A DNA stretch of 64,000 bases, taken from positions 1,342,001 through 1,406,000 of the forward strand of contig NC_083522.1 of NCBI RefSeq assembly GCF_032362555.1, in the 5' to 3' direction. Shown one piece after another: positions 32,761 to 43,650 of this stretch. Every line of letters starts with the position of its first letter. Position 1 is the stretch's first letter. The DNA is from Amyelois transitella (Eukaryota; Arthropoda; Insecta; Lepidoptera; Pyralidae). The translations under genes and the position numbers were made by a program. The notes beneath the pieces were generated by a model that did not search any database, was not told the DNA's origin, and saw only the letters and a list, made by a program, of their open reading frames with translations.

Positions 32761-33102
32761 ATTCATCATAACATCTGTTATATTTTGGGTTACCGACTTT
32801 CAGATAAGGCTTAAAAAATTAATAAATAATTTTTATTCCATTCACTTTATTTTTATGGGATATTTAATTTTATTCGTTTCCAATCAACAAACTGCAACAT
32901 TTTCTTCAATAACGTCAACTTCAAAATTATCCAAACAAAACTAAAAATAGAAATGTGAAATAGAAAATACATTATTATGACGAATTGATTTAATTGAAAT
33001 TTTATAAAAAAAAAATTAGTATAATTTTAAATGGAACCAACGTAAAATTAAAAAAAAATGTTTTATTGGATACGAATTTTGATTTGATTTGAACAAATGT
33101 TT

Positions 33103-34253
33103 GTAGGTAGGGTGATTGCGCTGGTTTTCGTCCAATTAGCGGAGTTGCTAGCTTTCAGACGTAAAAATAATATGATAAAGTATCCTAATTAAAATAGCTC
33201 ATATTTGTTTATATACCTCATATAGTCTATTTTTGATAAAAATTAAGAAACTTTTAATTATAACTACATTGTTTTTTATATAAATAATTAAATGTTAAAT
33301 GGCAGATTTCACTAGTTTTCGTCCAAAAAATTTGGTTTTCGCCCTGGTGTGATCTAGTTTCCGTCCAGTATGTAAAAAAGAGTAAAAGTACAATGTTAAA
33401 TAAAAACTGTCTTTATAATCTTTTATTTAATCAACAAAAATATTTATTCTTCAGCAGTAGATTTCCTGCTTTTTTATTTCCCCGAATCCATCTATAACAA
33501 TTAATTTCAAAGTTTAGTACCTACTAGAAAAACCTGTACGAATTAACAAGAAAATGTGTTAGAAGTAGATTCCACACTATTATGGACGAAAACTAATACA
33601 AAAAAAATTGCTGTTTAGTTTTCGTCCATGCCATTTAAACATTTTTTTAAACAAGCAATACTGAGAAATTATTGGACGTTAACTAAATATCTTGTCAAAT
33701 AGCCAATAAAGTTCATATCTAAAGAAAACACATATTTTTTTATAGGTCTGAAAAAGTAAAATGAACATTCCAAATATTTAGCTTGCTGTTTTAGTTTCCG
33801 TCCACGTGGACGGATACCAAATAATTGGTAAAATTGGCATGTCAGTATTCGTCCGCAAACTTTTACTAAGATTACTACAAAAACATTGTAAAATAACCTT
33901 AACATAATGTTAGTTATACTCTTAAATATCCTTACATGCCAAAATATTACCCAATCTATGTGAAATAGTCATAAAACCCACCACTGAGTGTTCCTGCACC
34001 AGCTATTTTTTTTGTATCGGCAATGACGTCTACGAAACACGAACACATGCTGGCCACTGAGTTTAATTTTTTCGAAGTTTTCACTTGACAAATTGGATTT
34101 TGTGGTTGTTAGAACTGTTGCTTAAGTATGAAGGATCGTGACAAGTTGCAACATGCGTGCATAGGTGTGTTTATATTCTTTTTATATGCGTTTAAAAGTG
34201 AAATGGACGAAAAGTAGAACTGGACGCCAAACCAGCGCAATTACCCTACCTAC
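33103..34253. mobile_element. Unclassified TIR element with iterated TTTTCGTCCA motif
   Basis: 1,151 bp bounded by inverted ends: left TAGGGTGATTGCGCTGG, right (reverse complement) TAGGGTAATTGCGCTGG, each preceded by GTAGG. About eleven copies of TAGTTTTCGTCCA or its complement TGGACGAAAACTA are spread through it (33123, 33315, 33335, 33356, 33581, 33615, 33671, 33790, 33843, 34200 and 34219, some with one or two changes). There is no coding frame, so it is non-autonomous. Reiterated subterminal motifs usually bind a transposase. The superfamily is not recognised, and no clear target duplication is seen. Confidence 0.6.
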
Positions 34254-34759
34254 TTCAAATCATCACGTGGTTCGCGCAAATCGTAGACAGAGTATAGGTA
34301 TTCTCCATATATTTTAAGAATAGAGGTAGGCTAAAAATACAATTAACTCCGGAGTGAAGTCGCGAAAGCAAGTTGATAAACTAAGATAATTCCCAATTTT
34401 CATTCAGAGTTTTATTGACTTTTATTACATTCTTTAATTTTTTATTTTCTTAACCGTATTTTGATTTAGGGCCGTTTGACATTTGAACACAGCCCACGCT
34501 TTGTTTTGACATTTTTACTTCCTATCTGTCATCAAAGCGTTTCCGTGCAAAAGAGACAGATATATGATTTTATAGGAGAGTGACGAAGACAGATGTGCGA
34601 CGGCGCTGTAGCATCACGTTCCCGCCGTCCCCCGTACGTCAGTCGCGCACGGTCTGTTCGGTTTGCTGTGCTGTTCGTGTCGAAAACAATATTATTTTGT
34701 TATATCAATTGATTGACTATTGTTTATTTTATATTATTGAGTTAAAAAGTATTGTGTTA

Positions 34760-34804
34760 ATGAGCGCCTGTGTGCGGAAATCGGAATTCGCATGGATTGA
34801 GTGA
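34760..34804 (+). promoter_or_regulatory. Upstream ORF in the TGIF leader
   Basis: MSACVRKSEFAWIE, 14 codons, with its TGA ending 2 nt before the TGIF ATG (TGA-CG-ATG). Such spacing favours a brake on, or reinitiation at, the main start. Confidence 0.4.
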
Positions 34805-34806
34805 CG

Positions 34807-37800
34807 ATGTTACCACCTACGGCCGGTATAGCAGAAGAACAACGCGACCGGCCTGGCATGGCTGCATTCCAACAACGCCGAGACGTTAGAGAATTGACCA
34901 GGGATATCATTAGAGACGGACGAGTATCAAATAGACAGCAATCAATGTCGCCTGGAGGTAAGAGAGCCGGTTAAAAACGACGCCACGTTTCCGCCATGGT
35001 GTGTCAAAATGACGTGATGTGTCAAGGTGACATCAATACAATAACAACGCCTATTTTATTATTATTTTCCGTTTTTAATTGATTTTCTGACAATATATAT
35101 CGATGTAAATTCGTTTACTTGAATATTTAGGACTGTTACGTCACGCTTTGAACCCATGTTCTCGAAAGTAAAATGGCGCCAACCTATATGTAGGCACAAC
35201 GCCACATTTTATAGCTTGTTCTATTTTGATCATGTCGAGCAATTTTTGTCGACCGAATGTAGCAAGGTTCAATTTGATGCCAAAAAGAGGTTTCATAATT
35301 ATTTCTTCAGCGAGAAATATGTAGGGCACGTGGATATTTTCAAATTTATATGGGTAGAACAGATCAGAAATCATCCTTTGCGGAGGATTGATGGATGATT
35401 CTATTCATATTTAGGAGTAGGTAAATGTAAGCACCCATTTTTCCTGACCTCATTATATTATTTGTTGTTGTTTTTGTATTCCATTTGACTTTTGTAAAAT
35501 GTCGTAATGACAGTGAAATGACATGACACTATTTTATTGAAAAGTTCACAAAATGGCCGCCGCCGTCACGCCGTCGCAATAGTTTAATCACGCGCTGCGC
35601 TAGGGGGAGCCACCGTCGCTTTGTTGATATTTGGTTGATAAAGCCTGATATTGCTGATAGAAAAATAAATATGCAAAAATGGTACACAAGCTAAAATGAA
35701 ATAGCCATTCATAAATGTCATCTATGTATTAAATAAAATATACTACTACCTAATACTTTACAGGCAGACACAAGATTCCACATTTAGATAGAAGTTTAAT
35801 GTACGAAGGCTTGAAGCAGCCAGAAAACTTGATCTATCTCTATAAAATAATAATTCCCAGATTACTCAAAAAGGTTTTTTGCTTTACAGGTTCACAGAAA
35901 TAACACATTCTTTTTAATTGTATTGTTAGGATGGCTTCGCCAATACTTTTTCACAAACTGACACCTCAAGTTAGATCCTCAAATTTCTTCCAATTGTTAT
36001 TTTTTGCTATATTAATTATGTCAAGGCTTTTTAAATTTTATTTAATTAGAATGTAATGAGATGTTTTTTCACAAATTAATTTTTTTTAAGTTTTGAAACT
36101 AATTTAAATTTGAATCTTTTTACTATTTGGAGCTAGCATCTGCTTGAAACTTTGCTTGCATACAATATCTTCTCAATACTCTTAAAACTATGGATGTGTG
36201 GAATTACATTAAGGTTGGTTGATAATAAACTTGGGATTCTTATTTAAAGATAGTTAGGTCTATCAACCTGTCACTATCTGGATCTCAATTCCAGGAAATA
36301 AACCTGAAGGTTGCTCCATTTTTAAAAACTTCTGATTCTTTCCATCCCATAAGGGATAGATGAAATATATATATATATATGTACAGGCATTGATTACAAA
36401 TACTTATTTTTAGGGATCCATAGCTAAAAGGAAAAAACGTGACCCTATTACTAAGCCTTCGCTATTTGTCTGTCTGTCACCAGGCTCTATCTCATAGCTA
36501 TTTCGAAAAAGCTGAAATGAATGCAAATTATGGTACTATGACAACAAATGCTTAAAAAATATTAAATACAATAAATACATAGTTTTTGTGTTATGTTTTT
36601 GCTCAATATTAATAAAGGTAATAGGTAGACGCTTAAATTTTTTACTGAATATTAACCTGTATATTACATTTCATAATAAATAAAATTACAAAACAGAAAG
36701 TTATTATTAAAGGGAGGTTTCCATATGACAAACGTGAGTTTTAAGCAATTTTTGGTCAATCCATCTATGCCAATCTATTCTTCAGTAACGTAACCACTAG
36801 ATCCTTGCCTGGCCAAAAATGATACGTCATCTCGAATCGTCTCACACATGATTGATAGTGTTTGTCGACGACGTAATGTACTTACTTAAAGGGTGGATGT
36901 AATTTATTGATATACATACATATGCCCCTGACTTCGGGCGTTATTGTCGGTTACATCCTTTTGGGCCTGGGTATATCAATATATCACCCCAGGCGGGTGC
37001 GCCTTTAACCTTTTATACATACACATTATCACGTCTATATCCCTTGCGGGTTAGACAGAGCAAACAGTCTTGAAAAGACTTATCAGTCTTTTAGGCCTAT
37101 CGGCCACATTGAGCTATTTGGCTTAATGATTGAATTGAGATTCAAATAGTGACAGGTTGCTAGCCCGTCGCCTAAAAGAAGAATCCCAAGTTTATCCTAT
37201 CCTTTCGTCTTTTACGACATCCATGGGAACGAGATGGAGTTGTCCTATTCTTTATTTTTATTGGTGCCGGGAACCACACGGCCTTTTATTTTAAACTTTT
37301 ATTGATGTAAGTACTTATGTCCTGGTTGCACCCTCCACAGAAGTGTTTTGGGGCCCGGGGTCCGCATTCGTGACATTTCTCTCTATTGGTCCGGTCTTCA
37401 GCGTTCTCGGATTTCAGTCCATTGGCTCCCATTATCATCTATTGTGATATCCAGCCATGATCTTTTCGGCCTGCCACTTCTGCCTGGCTGATGGCCAGAC
37501 ATCTGTTCCCCAAAAACTCTACCATTTTCTTGTTCGTTGACTTATGATGATGATGACTTATGTCGTACTAGGGGCCGCCCGCGACTTCGTCCGCATGGAA
37601 ACCCTATCAATCCCGCGGGAACTCCGGGATAAAAAGTAGCCTATATGTTATTCTGGCTCTTCAGCTACCTACATACTAAATTTCATCGTAATCGGTTCAG
37701 TTGTTTTTGCGTGAAAGAGTAACAATCATCCATACTGATATAGGTACTTACAAACTTTCGCATTTATAATATTAGTAGGATTAAAAAAAAATACTTAACA

Positions 37801-40800
37801 TATTTGAATGCAACGTAATATAAACCTAGAGATAGGGTACATCAGAATAAGACACCTAGGATATAAATTACACACGAACTAAACCGCGGCTGAAAACACA
37901 GTACAGTCAACAGTATATCAACCCAACCTATCAGAAATCACTAGAAACTCGATTCTATTACCGTGACATAGAGTTCAAAGCGCCTAAGTTACCCTGTCAA
38001 TTTTTACATGCGGCTGACTGTACACAGTTATTTATATTTCTATAGGATCAGGTATCACATGAACCAAGAACAATACACCGCTTAAAAATATTATTGTTTT
38101 GTAACACTTCCTGCAGGTTGCATTGTGTAATACGAGAATACTTCGGAGTGCCAACGATGTTGCTGAGTTGATGAACTGAAACCATTCTAACTATTTTCGT
38201 AATCATAATTTCCATATTATATATTCCATCCTAGCTGTGCCCGCGACTTCGTCCGCGTGGAATAGTTGTTTTGGGCATCTTTGAAGCCCTCAAGGGTTAA
38301 ATATTATCCCCGTTTTTTTCACATTTTTCATTATTTCTTTCCTCCTCATAGTTGCAGCGTTATGTTATATAGCCTAAAGCCTTCCTCAATAAATGATCTA
38401 TTCGACGGAAATTTTCAATTTGGACCAGTAGTTCCTGAGATTAGCGCGTTCAAACAAACAAACTCTTCAGCTTTATAATATTAGTATAGCTATAACTTTA
38501 TCTAGGTAGATAAATTTTTATGTGAATCCCCAGTCCCCACCCTTTTCGTGTTAATCCCGATTGTCCCAGTTGCGTCTTCCCTCGGGCCGAGACAGACCCA
38601 GGAGTGCCAGGGATCCACCAAATCTTGAAAATACTGAAAGGCCACGATCAGATGTACTCGTATGGCTTAATTATGGAATCGAGATCAAATAGTGATAGGT
38701 TGCTATCCCATTGCTTAAACGATATTATTCATGTTTTTCAAGGAACTTCTTAAGGATCGTAGCTGTTATATAGGGCATCACTTATACCAGTCCTAGATAG
38801 TAAATAAGCTTGCCCTTGGATTGCGTCAGGCGCTGGTCATTCACCCCGATCGATGGCGCAGAACCCTGCCGAGTAGGAATGCATATGCATACATCTTAGT
38901 GTATGATGCATCGTAAAAATGCAATGCAAATTGGTGCAATGAATGCAATAGAATTACTTGTATTAGACATTCATAATATCACGCCTCTTTCTCGGAGAGG
39001 TAGGCAGAGGTTACGTCTTATTTTTTACTAGTTGTATCCCGCCCGCGTGTAGGTCGCTTTTCGCTTTATCTGTAGAAAGTACAATTGTCGAGTCCAGATC
39101 AGTTTTTTTATTATTCTTCGGAAATATAAAATTTTAACGGGATGTAATGTATCTTATATGTTACCCCGATATGTATGGTACCTTCATACCAAGTAATTCA
39201 GTCCAGTGGATTTTGCGTACTATAAAATTATAGAAAAAACGAAGGAAAAATACATTTGAATTCTTTCCCAAACAAACATCTGCAATTCCTTTTTTTAAGT
39301 ACCTACCTAGGTAAAGAAGTGTGAATTTTGGGATTGAAATTCAGTAACAGTCCAGGTATGGATATTAATTATAAAAACTTTGAACGACGTTAAAATCAGC
39401 TTTTCACAGTAAACATGCGTGACCCGATTATACTGTAGACGCATGTCATTCAAAATCAACGTAAAGCGTTGGACACACTGCACACTTAATATTAAATTGT
39501 AAGTTATTACTTACTAGCCGATCAATCGTTGCTTTAGCTAAGTAAAAATTATCGCGTAATTAATTTCAGTATGTAGTTTCAAAGTTAATCATTGATATAA
39601 ATCGGGTCTCAAAATATTCATTTAATAAACAACATAAAGATATTATATCCCTCGCGGAGTAGACAGAGCTTACAGTCTTAAAAAGACTGAAATGTCACGT
39701 TCAGTTGTATGGGTTAATGATGGAATTGAGATGGAATCAATTAGTGACAGGTTGCTAGCCAATCGTTTACAAGAAGAATCCCAAGTTTATAGGACTATAC
39801 TTTCGAAATGAATCAAAGCGTTTATTCTGCCAGGTACGTACGTAGGTCCATACGTTTATATTTCTGCAAAGAAGCGAAAAGTTTGATTCTCATCTTTAGC
39901 CGGAGAACACGGGCTTAGAAAACTATACAGAAGTATATATCTCTGTAAATATTATATGGGACAATTTCGATCAACCACCTTTGTGTGCACACACCCTAAT
40001 GGTGTTGTTTACATAATGTACCTAAACGTCCGCGCGGTGATATGTTTGCGAAACGATATTTGGAATTTATTTTGTTCCTTACATACATAGCTGTTTTTTC
40101 GTGATCAAAGTTCATGACATAAATATGATCGATATCGATTTTTTTATTACATTCAGATGCGCCCCGATATTTTTAATTATATTATTGATGTAATGTCCTT
40201 ATTTCGGCTTGCCGCTTTTCCGCAGTTATCACCCTTGGGTCATGGGTTTCTGATTGTGACACTGTAGCCAAAGCGAGCCGCTAGATTCAGTTTCAAAATG
40301 GGATATTACTTTTTGATTTCTAAACAAATACATATACTTACTACCGCTTCCAAAAGCCCAAGTGAAGAAGAAACTATACTTCTTCCTCCTGGCTTTTTGT
40401 TCCGGTTGCATCCTCACCACTCTGGAGAGGAGCCTGGGTATGGCTCTGACCTTGAATCCTGGATTGACTGAGTCAGGTTTTTTCACAAAGCGACTACCAT
40501 CTGACCTCCGCAACCTTTGCAAAGGAACCTTACCCGTATTGGATCGATAATGGTTACACATCCAGGTTGCCTGAATGTGCAGGTTTCCTCACGATCTTTT
40601 CCCTAACAGTACGAATCTACACTATGATAGCCCATAGTAGTAGTATACATACATAAAATCACTCCTCTTTCCCGGAGGGGTAGGCAGAGACTACCTCATT
40701 CCACTTGCCACGATCTCTGCATACTTCCTTCGCTTCATCCACATTCATAACTCTCTTCATGCAAGCTCGGCGGTTTCGGGTACTTTTGACCTGACCCTTT

Positions 40801-43650
40801 ACCAGGACGTCCTTAATTTGATCAAGATACGTTCGTCTAGGTCTTCCCACTCCGACCTTTCCCTCCACACTCTCCTTGTATATCTGCTTAGTCAACCTGC
40901 TTTCATTCATCCTCGCCACAGACAATATACCTACATATAGTATAGTAAGATCCATTTATCCTTCGTCGACAGGCCGCGAACGTTTTCCGTCGACGTCATC
41001 GACGGACGACAACGAGAGCGGCACGGACGGGGAAGCCGACCGCTCGCGGCTGGCGCGCCAGATCCTGCATGGGGTACACGCGACCCCCCCGCCCGGCATC
41101 ATAGCCGTGCGCAAACGCCGCGGCAACCTGCCCAAGACCTCGGTGAAGATCCTCAAGAGGTGGCTATACGACCACAGATACAACGCCTACCCGAGTGATG
41201 CAGAGAAACTGACGCTCAGCCACGAGGCCAATCTTACTGTGTTGCAAGTAAGTTATTCATAATCAAGCCGACTTTCCTGAGGGGTACCTAAGCAGAATCT
41301 ATATATTTCTAGTAATGACGATTTCCGCTTCACGATGTGCGCTGACGCCGCGACTACTTGACTAAGACTGAACACTTGATGAAGTTCTCATGAGATGGTT
41401 ATACGAGTAAGACTGCTTTCACAGCCCAAGTGTGCAAGAAGCGGCGGAAACTACACTTCATCATATTCACCGGACGTCAATTTACACCAAATTTTCTTCC
41501 AATATAGCTGAACGGGGCCTTTCAATTTTTTTTAAGACTGTCGGCTCTGTCTATCCCGCAAGGGATATTTACGTGACTAAATGAATGTACCTATGTATGT
41601 AAATGTACAAATCCGTGAACGAATGTACATTGTCTAGTTTAAAAAATATTGTGATAAATTTAAAATAATTAATAACTTTACACTAGTGTGTTAATTCCCA
41701 GGTACCTTGATCGATTTTCGATAACACACGAACAATTTTCAGGTATGCAACTGGTTCATAAACGCGCGCCGGCGCATCCTGCCCGAGATGATAAGGCGCG
41801 AGGGCCACGACCCGCTGCACTACACCATCTCGCGGCGCGGCCGCAAGCAGCCGGGCGGCGCCTCGGGCAGCGGCTCCGGGGTCGTCGTGTCCTGGGACGG
41901 GGTCGAGGGGGAAATTGTGAGTACGCTGGAGAGCTGGTCATAGGAGGAATTTCCCGCTATTTAGATAGCATAGGGTGAATATGACAGTGATATTTTGTTC
42001 GCGGGCGACGCCCCGGGCAATGGGTCGGACGGGAGACGTCCTGTCCTTGGGCGGCATACATAAATATAATCACGTCTATATCCCTTACGGGGTAGACAGA
42101 ACCTACAGTCTTGAAAAAGACTGAAAGGCCGCGTTCAGCTGTTTGGCTTAGTGATATAATTGAGATTGAAATAGTGACAGGTTGCTAGCTCATCGCCCAA
42201 AATAAAAATCCCAAATGTCATCCATGGGAAAGACCCATGGGAGATGGAGTGGTCGTTTTCTGTTTTTTTTTTTTTGGTTGTGGAATAACATATTCCAACG
42301 ACTTGCAGAACGAGCAAGACCGCACCGGCGAGCAGGAGTACAGCGACGGGCTGCTGGTGTACCGCAGCGACGGCGACGAGCTCGGCGACGGCGAGGAGGG
42401 CTACTCCTCCAACGACGTCAGCGAGGAGGACGTCAAGTACGGCGCCCCCCACTGGAACTCCGTCGTGCGCTACGGCCCGGAGGACGCGCCCGCCGCGGCC
42501 GCCGGGTAAGGCTGCGTCCACATGACCGGCTCGGTTCACATGGCCGCGGCTCGTGTACGCGGTTGTAGTTGTATGGCATTTCTGACGGTTGAAGTATCAG
42601 AGAAATTTGACAAGTCTTGCTATTTTGTTGCTTTATTTCGGCGTGTTGTTGAATCCTCGCGATGCTCCGGTCATGTGGACTTTAGCCTTGGGCCATTTCC
42701 TGATTTCACTGGCTGTTAACTTTTAAAAGTAAAAAAACAAATATAAATATTTTAAAACATATCTTGCGTGTTGAGATATCGAAATTAAATGACTAATCAT
42801 GTCTAATGTCAAATCAGGAAGTAGCTTTATAATCTTTAAACGTTCACTTTTGATATTTTTTTAAACATAGCCAAACCATTTTATTTTTATTCATAATATA
42901 AGTACCTAAATCCTATGTACCATAAGTCGGTGCTGTTTTTCTCTTTTTTCTCATCTTTGATGTTTTGGATGGTTGAAGTGAACTTTTAATGAAATTAAAA
43001 AAGTTGTTGTTTAAACTGCAATCATTTCTTCCCGTTTAGGTTAAAAATTTACCATTTAATCATCTTTTTGGCGTTTGTTCTTGAGAGAGAGAGAGTCGGT
43101 GGAAGGGTGCTTTGATACAGAATCCCTCCCATGATCAGACTCGTATAATTGGAAGGTTGATAGAGCCATGGGCAGTTCGCGTGATTGGCTGTTGTGACTT
43201 TTGACGTAGATATGTCACCAAAAGAGAGTCGGTGGCAGAGTGCTCTGGGCAGTGATGAGACAGTGCCCTGGATTTTTCTATACAGGCATTATTGTGACCG
43301 CAAACAGGTCTTCTTTCAGAACCGCGGCCGTGGTGACGGTGCGCACGTCGGAGGCTTCCGAGGGCGGCTGGCAGACGCAGATCGCGCACCCGCTGCGGGG
43401 CCGGATACAGGTACGTACACACACACACACACCCACAACAACACATACACAGACAATCAATCGCATCAGTAACTTTATTTGCGCTAAATGTGTGGACAAG
43501 GTATATAACTGGTGCCGTTGTCCCCAGGTGGTGCCGAGCGCGGCGCCGGCGGAGGGCGAGCGCGACAAGTTCAAGTGTCTGTACCTGCTGGTGGAGACCG
43601 CCGTGGCCGTGCGGCAGCGCGAGCAGGAGGCCGACCACCTGCCCGGCTAG
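34807..43650 (+). CDS. TGIF: TGIF-family TALE homeobox transcription factor (achintya/vismay type)
   Basis: Six coding exons: 34807-34957, 40973-41247, 41743-41916, 42309-42505, 43320-43410 and 43528-43650. All have GT-AG ends and matching phases (1,0,0,2,0), giving 336 residues. Exons 2-3 hold the homeodomain: [19 protein letters not shown], then [12 protein letters not shown] with the three-residue TALE loop (AYP), then [19 protein letters not shown]; the intron falls between LTVLQ and VCNWF. Exon 3 continues with a basic/Gly/Ser linker, exon 4 is acidic ([23 protein letters not shown]), and the end is [23 protein letters not shown] proteins bind TGTCA-type sites in the nucleus, mostly as repressors of TGF-beta/retinoid targets; fly achi/vis act in spermatogenesis. 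The coding exons are GC-rich against AT-rich introns. The start follows a short uORF. The 6-kb first intron could hide a further exon. Confidence 0.93.
34958..36900 (+). other. TGIF intron 1, left part
   Basis: Mostly AT-rich. 35560-35620 is a GC-rich patch with GCCGCCGCCGTCACGCCGTC. 36210-36380 holds a decayed SINE A piece. 36408-36500 holds a piece (AAAAGGAAAAAACG, TTTGTCTGTCTGTCACCAGG) of another common lepidopteran repeat. No further coding exon was recognised. Confidence 0.4.
37018..37285 (-). mobile_element. SINE family A copy in TGIF intron 1
   Basis: TACATACACATTATCACGTC, GCGGGTTAGACAGAGCAAAC, CGTCGCCTAAAAGAAGAATC, GGTGCCGGGAACCACACGGC. A short internal duplication repeats the AGACTTATCAGTCTTTTAGG segment. 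Confidence 0.75.
37570..37785 (-). mobile_element. Helitron-like element variant in TGIF intron 1
   Basis: GGCCGCCCGCGACTTCGTCC, GCGGGAACTCCGGGATAAAA, CATCGTAATCGGTTCAGTTG, ending TTATAATATTAGTAGGA. Another subfamily with the same CGCGACTTCGTCCGC end. Confidence 0.55.
38233..38485 (-). mobile_element. Helitron-like element (family B), near complete, TGIF intron 1
   Basis: It starts CTAGCTGTGCCCGCGACTTC and runs through GAAGCCCTCAAGGG, CATAGTTGCAGCG and GTAGTTCCTGAGATTAGCG to CTTTATAATATTAGTATAG. Confidence 0.6.
38580..39250. repeat. SINE A, LINE C and Helitron-like scraps in TGIF intron 1
   Basis: 38580-38730 is a diverged reverse SINE A. 38965-39025 is a LINE C terminus scrap (ATAATATCACGCCTCTTTC). 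39030-39250 is a CTAGTTGTATCCCGCCCGCG Helitron-like/LINE-tail piece. Confidence 0.45.
39640..39805 (-). mobile_element. SINE family A copy, TGIF intron 1
   Basis: ATTATATCCCTCGCGGAGTA, GACAGAGCTTACAGTC, GTGACAGGTTGCTAGCCAAT, AGAAGAATCCCAAGTTTATA. The head is missing. Confidence 0.65.
40225..40615 (-). mobile_element. tRNA-related SINE, family D, in TGIF intron 1
   Basis: CCGCTTCCAAAAGCCC, GCATCCTCACCACTCTGGAG, GACTGAGTCAGG, CGACTACCATCTGACCTCCG, GCCTGAATGTGCAGGTTTCC. It is the same body as 50094-50478, lacking the tRNA-like head. Confidence 0.6.
40655..40935 (-). mobile_element. LINE family C 3' end, best open copy
   Basis: On the minus strand it reads [77 protein letters not shown], then a TATGTATGTAT tail. 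It lies only 38 bp before TGIF exon 2. Confidence 0.7.
41405..41665. repeat. LINE-tail-like repeat F interrupted by a SINE A 3' half
   Basis: GCAAGAAGCGGCGGAAACTA and TTCACCGGACGTCAATTTAC match repeat F at 52380-52450. 41500-41600 is a + SINE A tail (TGTCTATCCCGCAAGGGATA). Then repeat F resumes (AACGAATGTACATTGTCTAG). It lies in TGIF intron 2. Confidence 0.5.
42055..42265 (-). mobile_element. SINE family A copy just before TGIF exon 4
   Basis: ATACATAAATATAATCACG, TTACGGGGTAGACAGAACC, CATCGCCCAAAATAAAAATC, CATCCATGGGAAAGACCC, then a T-run. The acceptor of TGIF exon 4 (42308) lies about 45 bp after that T-run. Confidence 0.75.
43408..43460 (+). repeat. (AC)n microsatellite after TGIF exon 5 donor
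   Basis: An alternating ACACAC tract begins directly behind the GTACGT donor. Confidence 0.7.

Noticed and set aside
37300-37560. Possible extra exon with GGGGCCCGGGGTCC in TGIF intron 1
   Set aside because: No open frame with splice sites; it looks like a decayed LINE piece.
42135-42539. 134-codon minus-strand frame opposite TGIF exon 4
   Set aside because: GC-rich shadow of the acidic exon on the other strand, running into a SINE.
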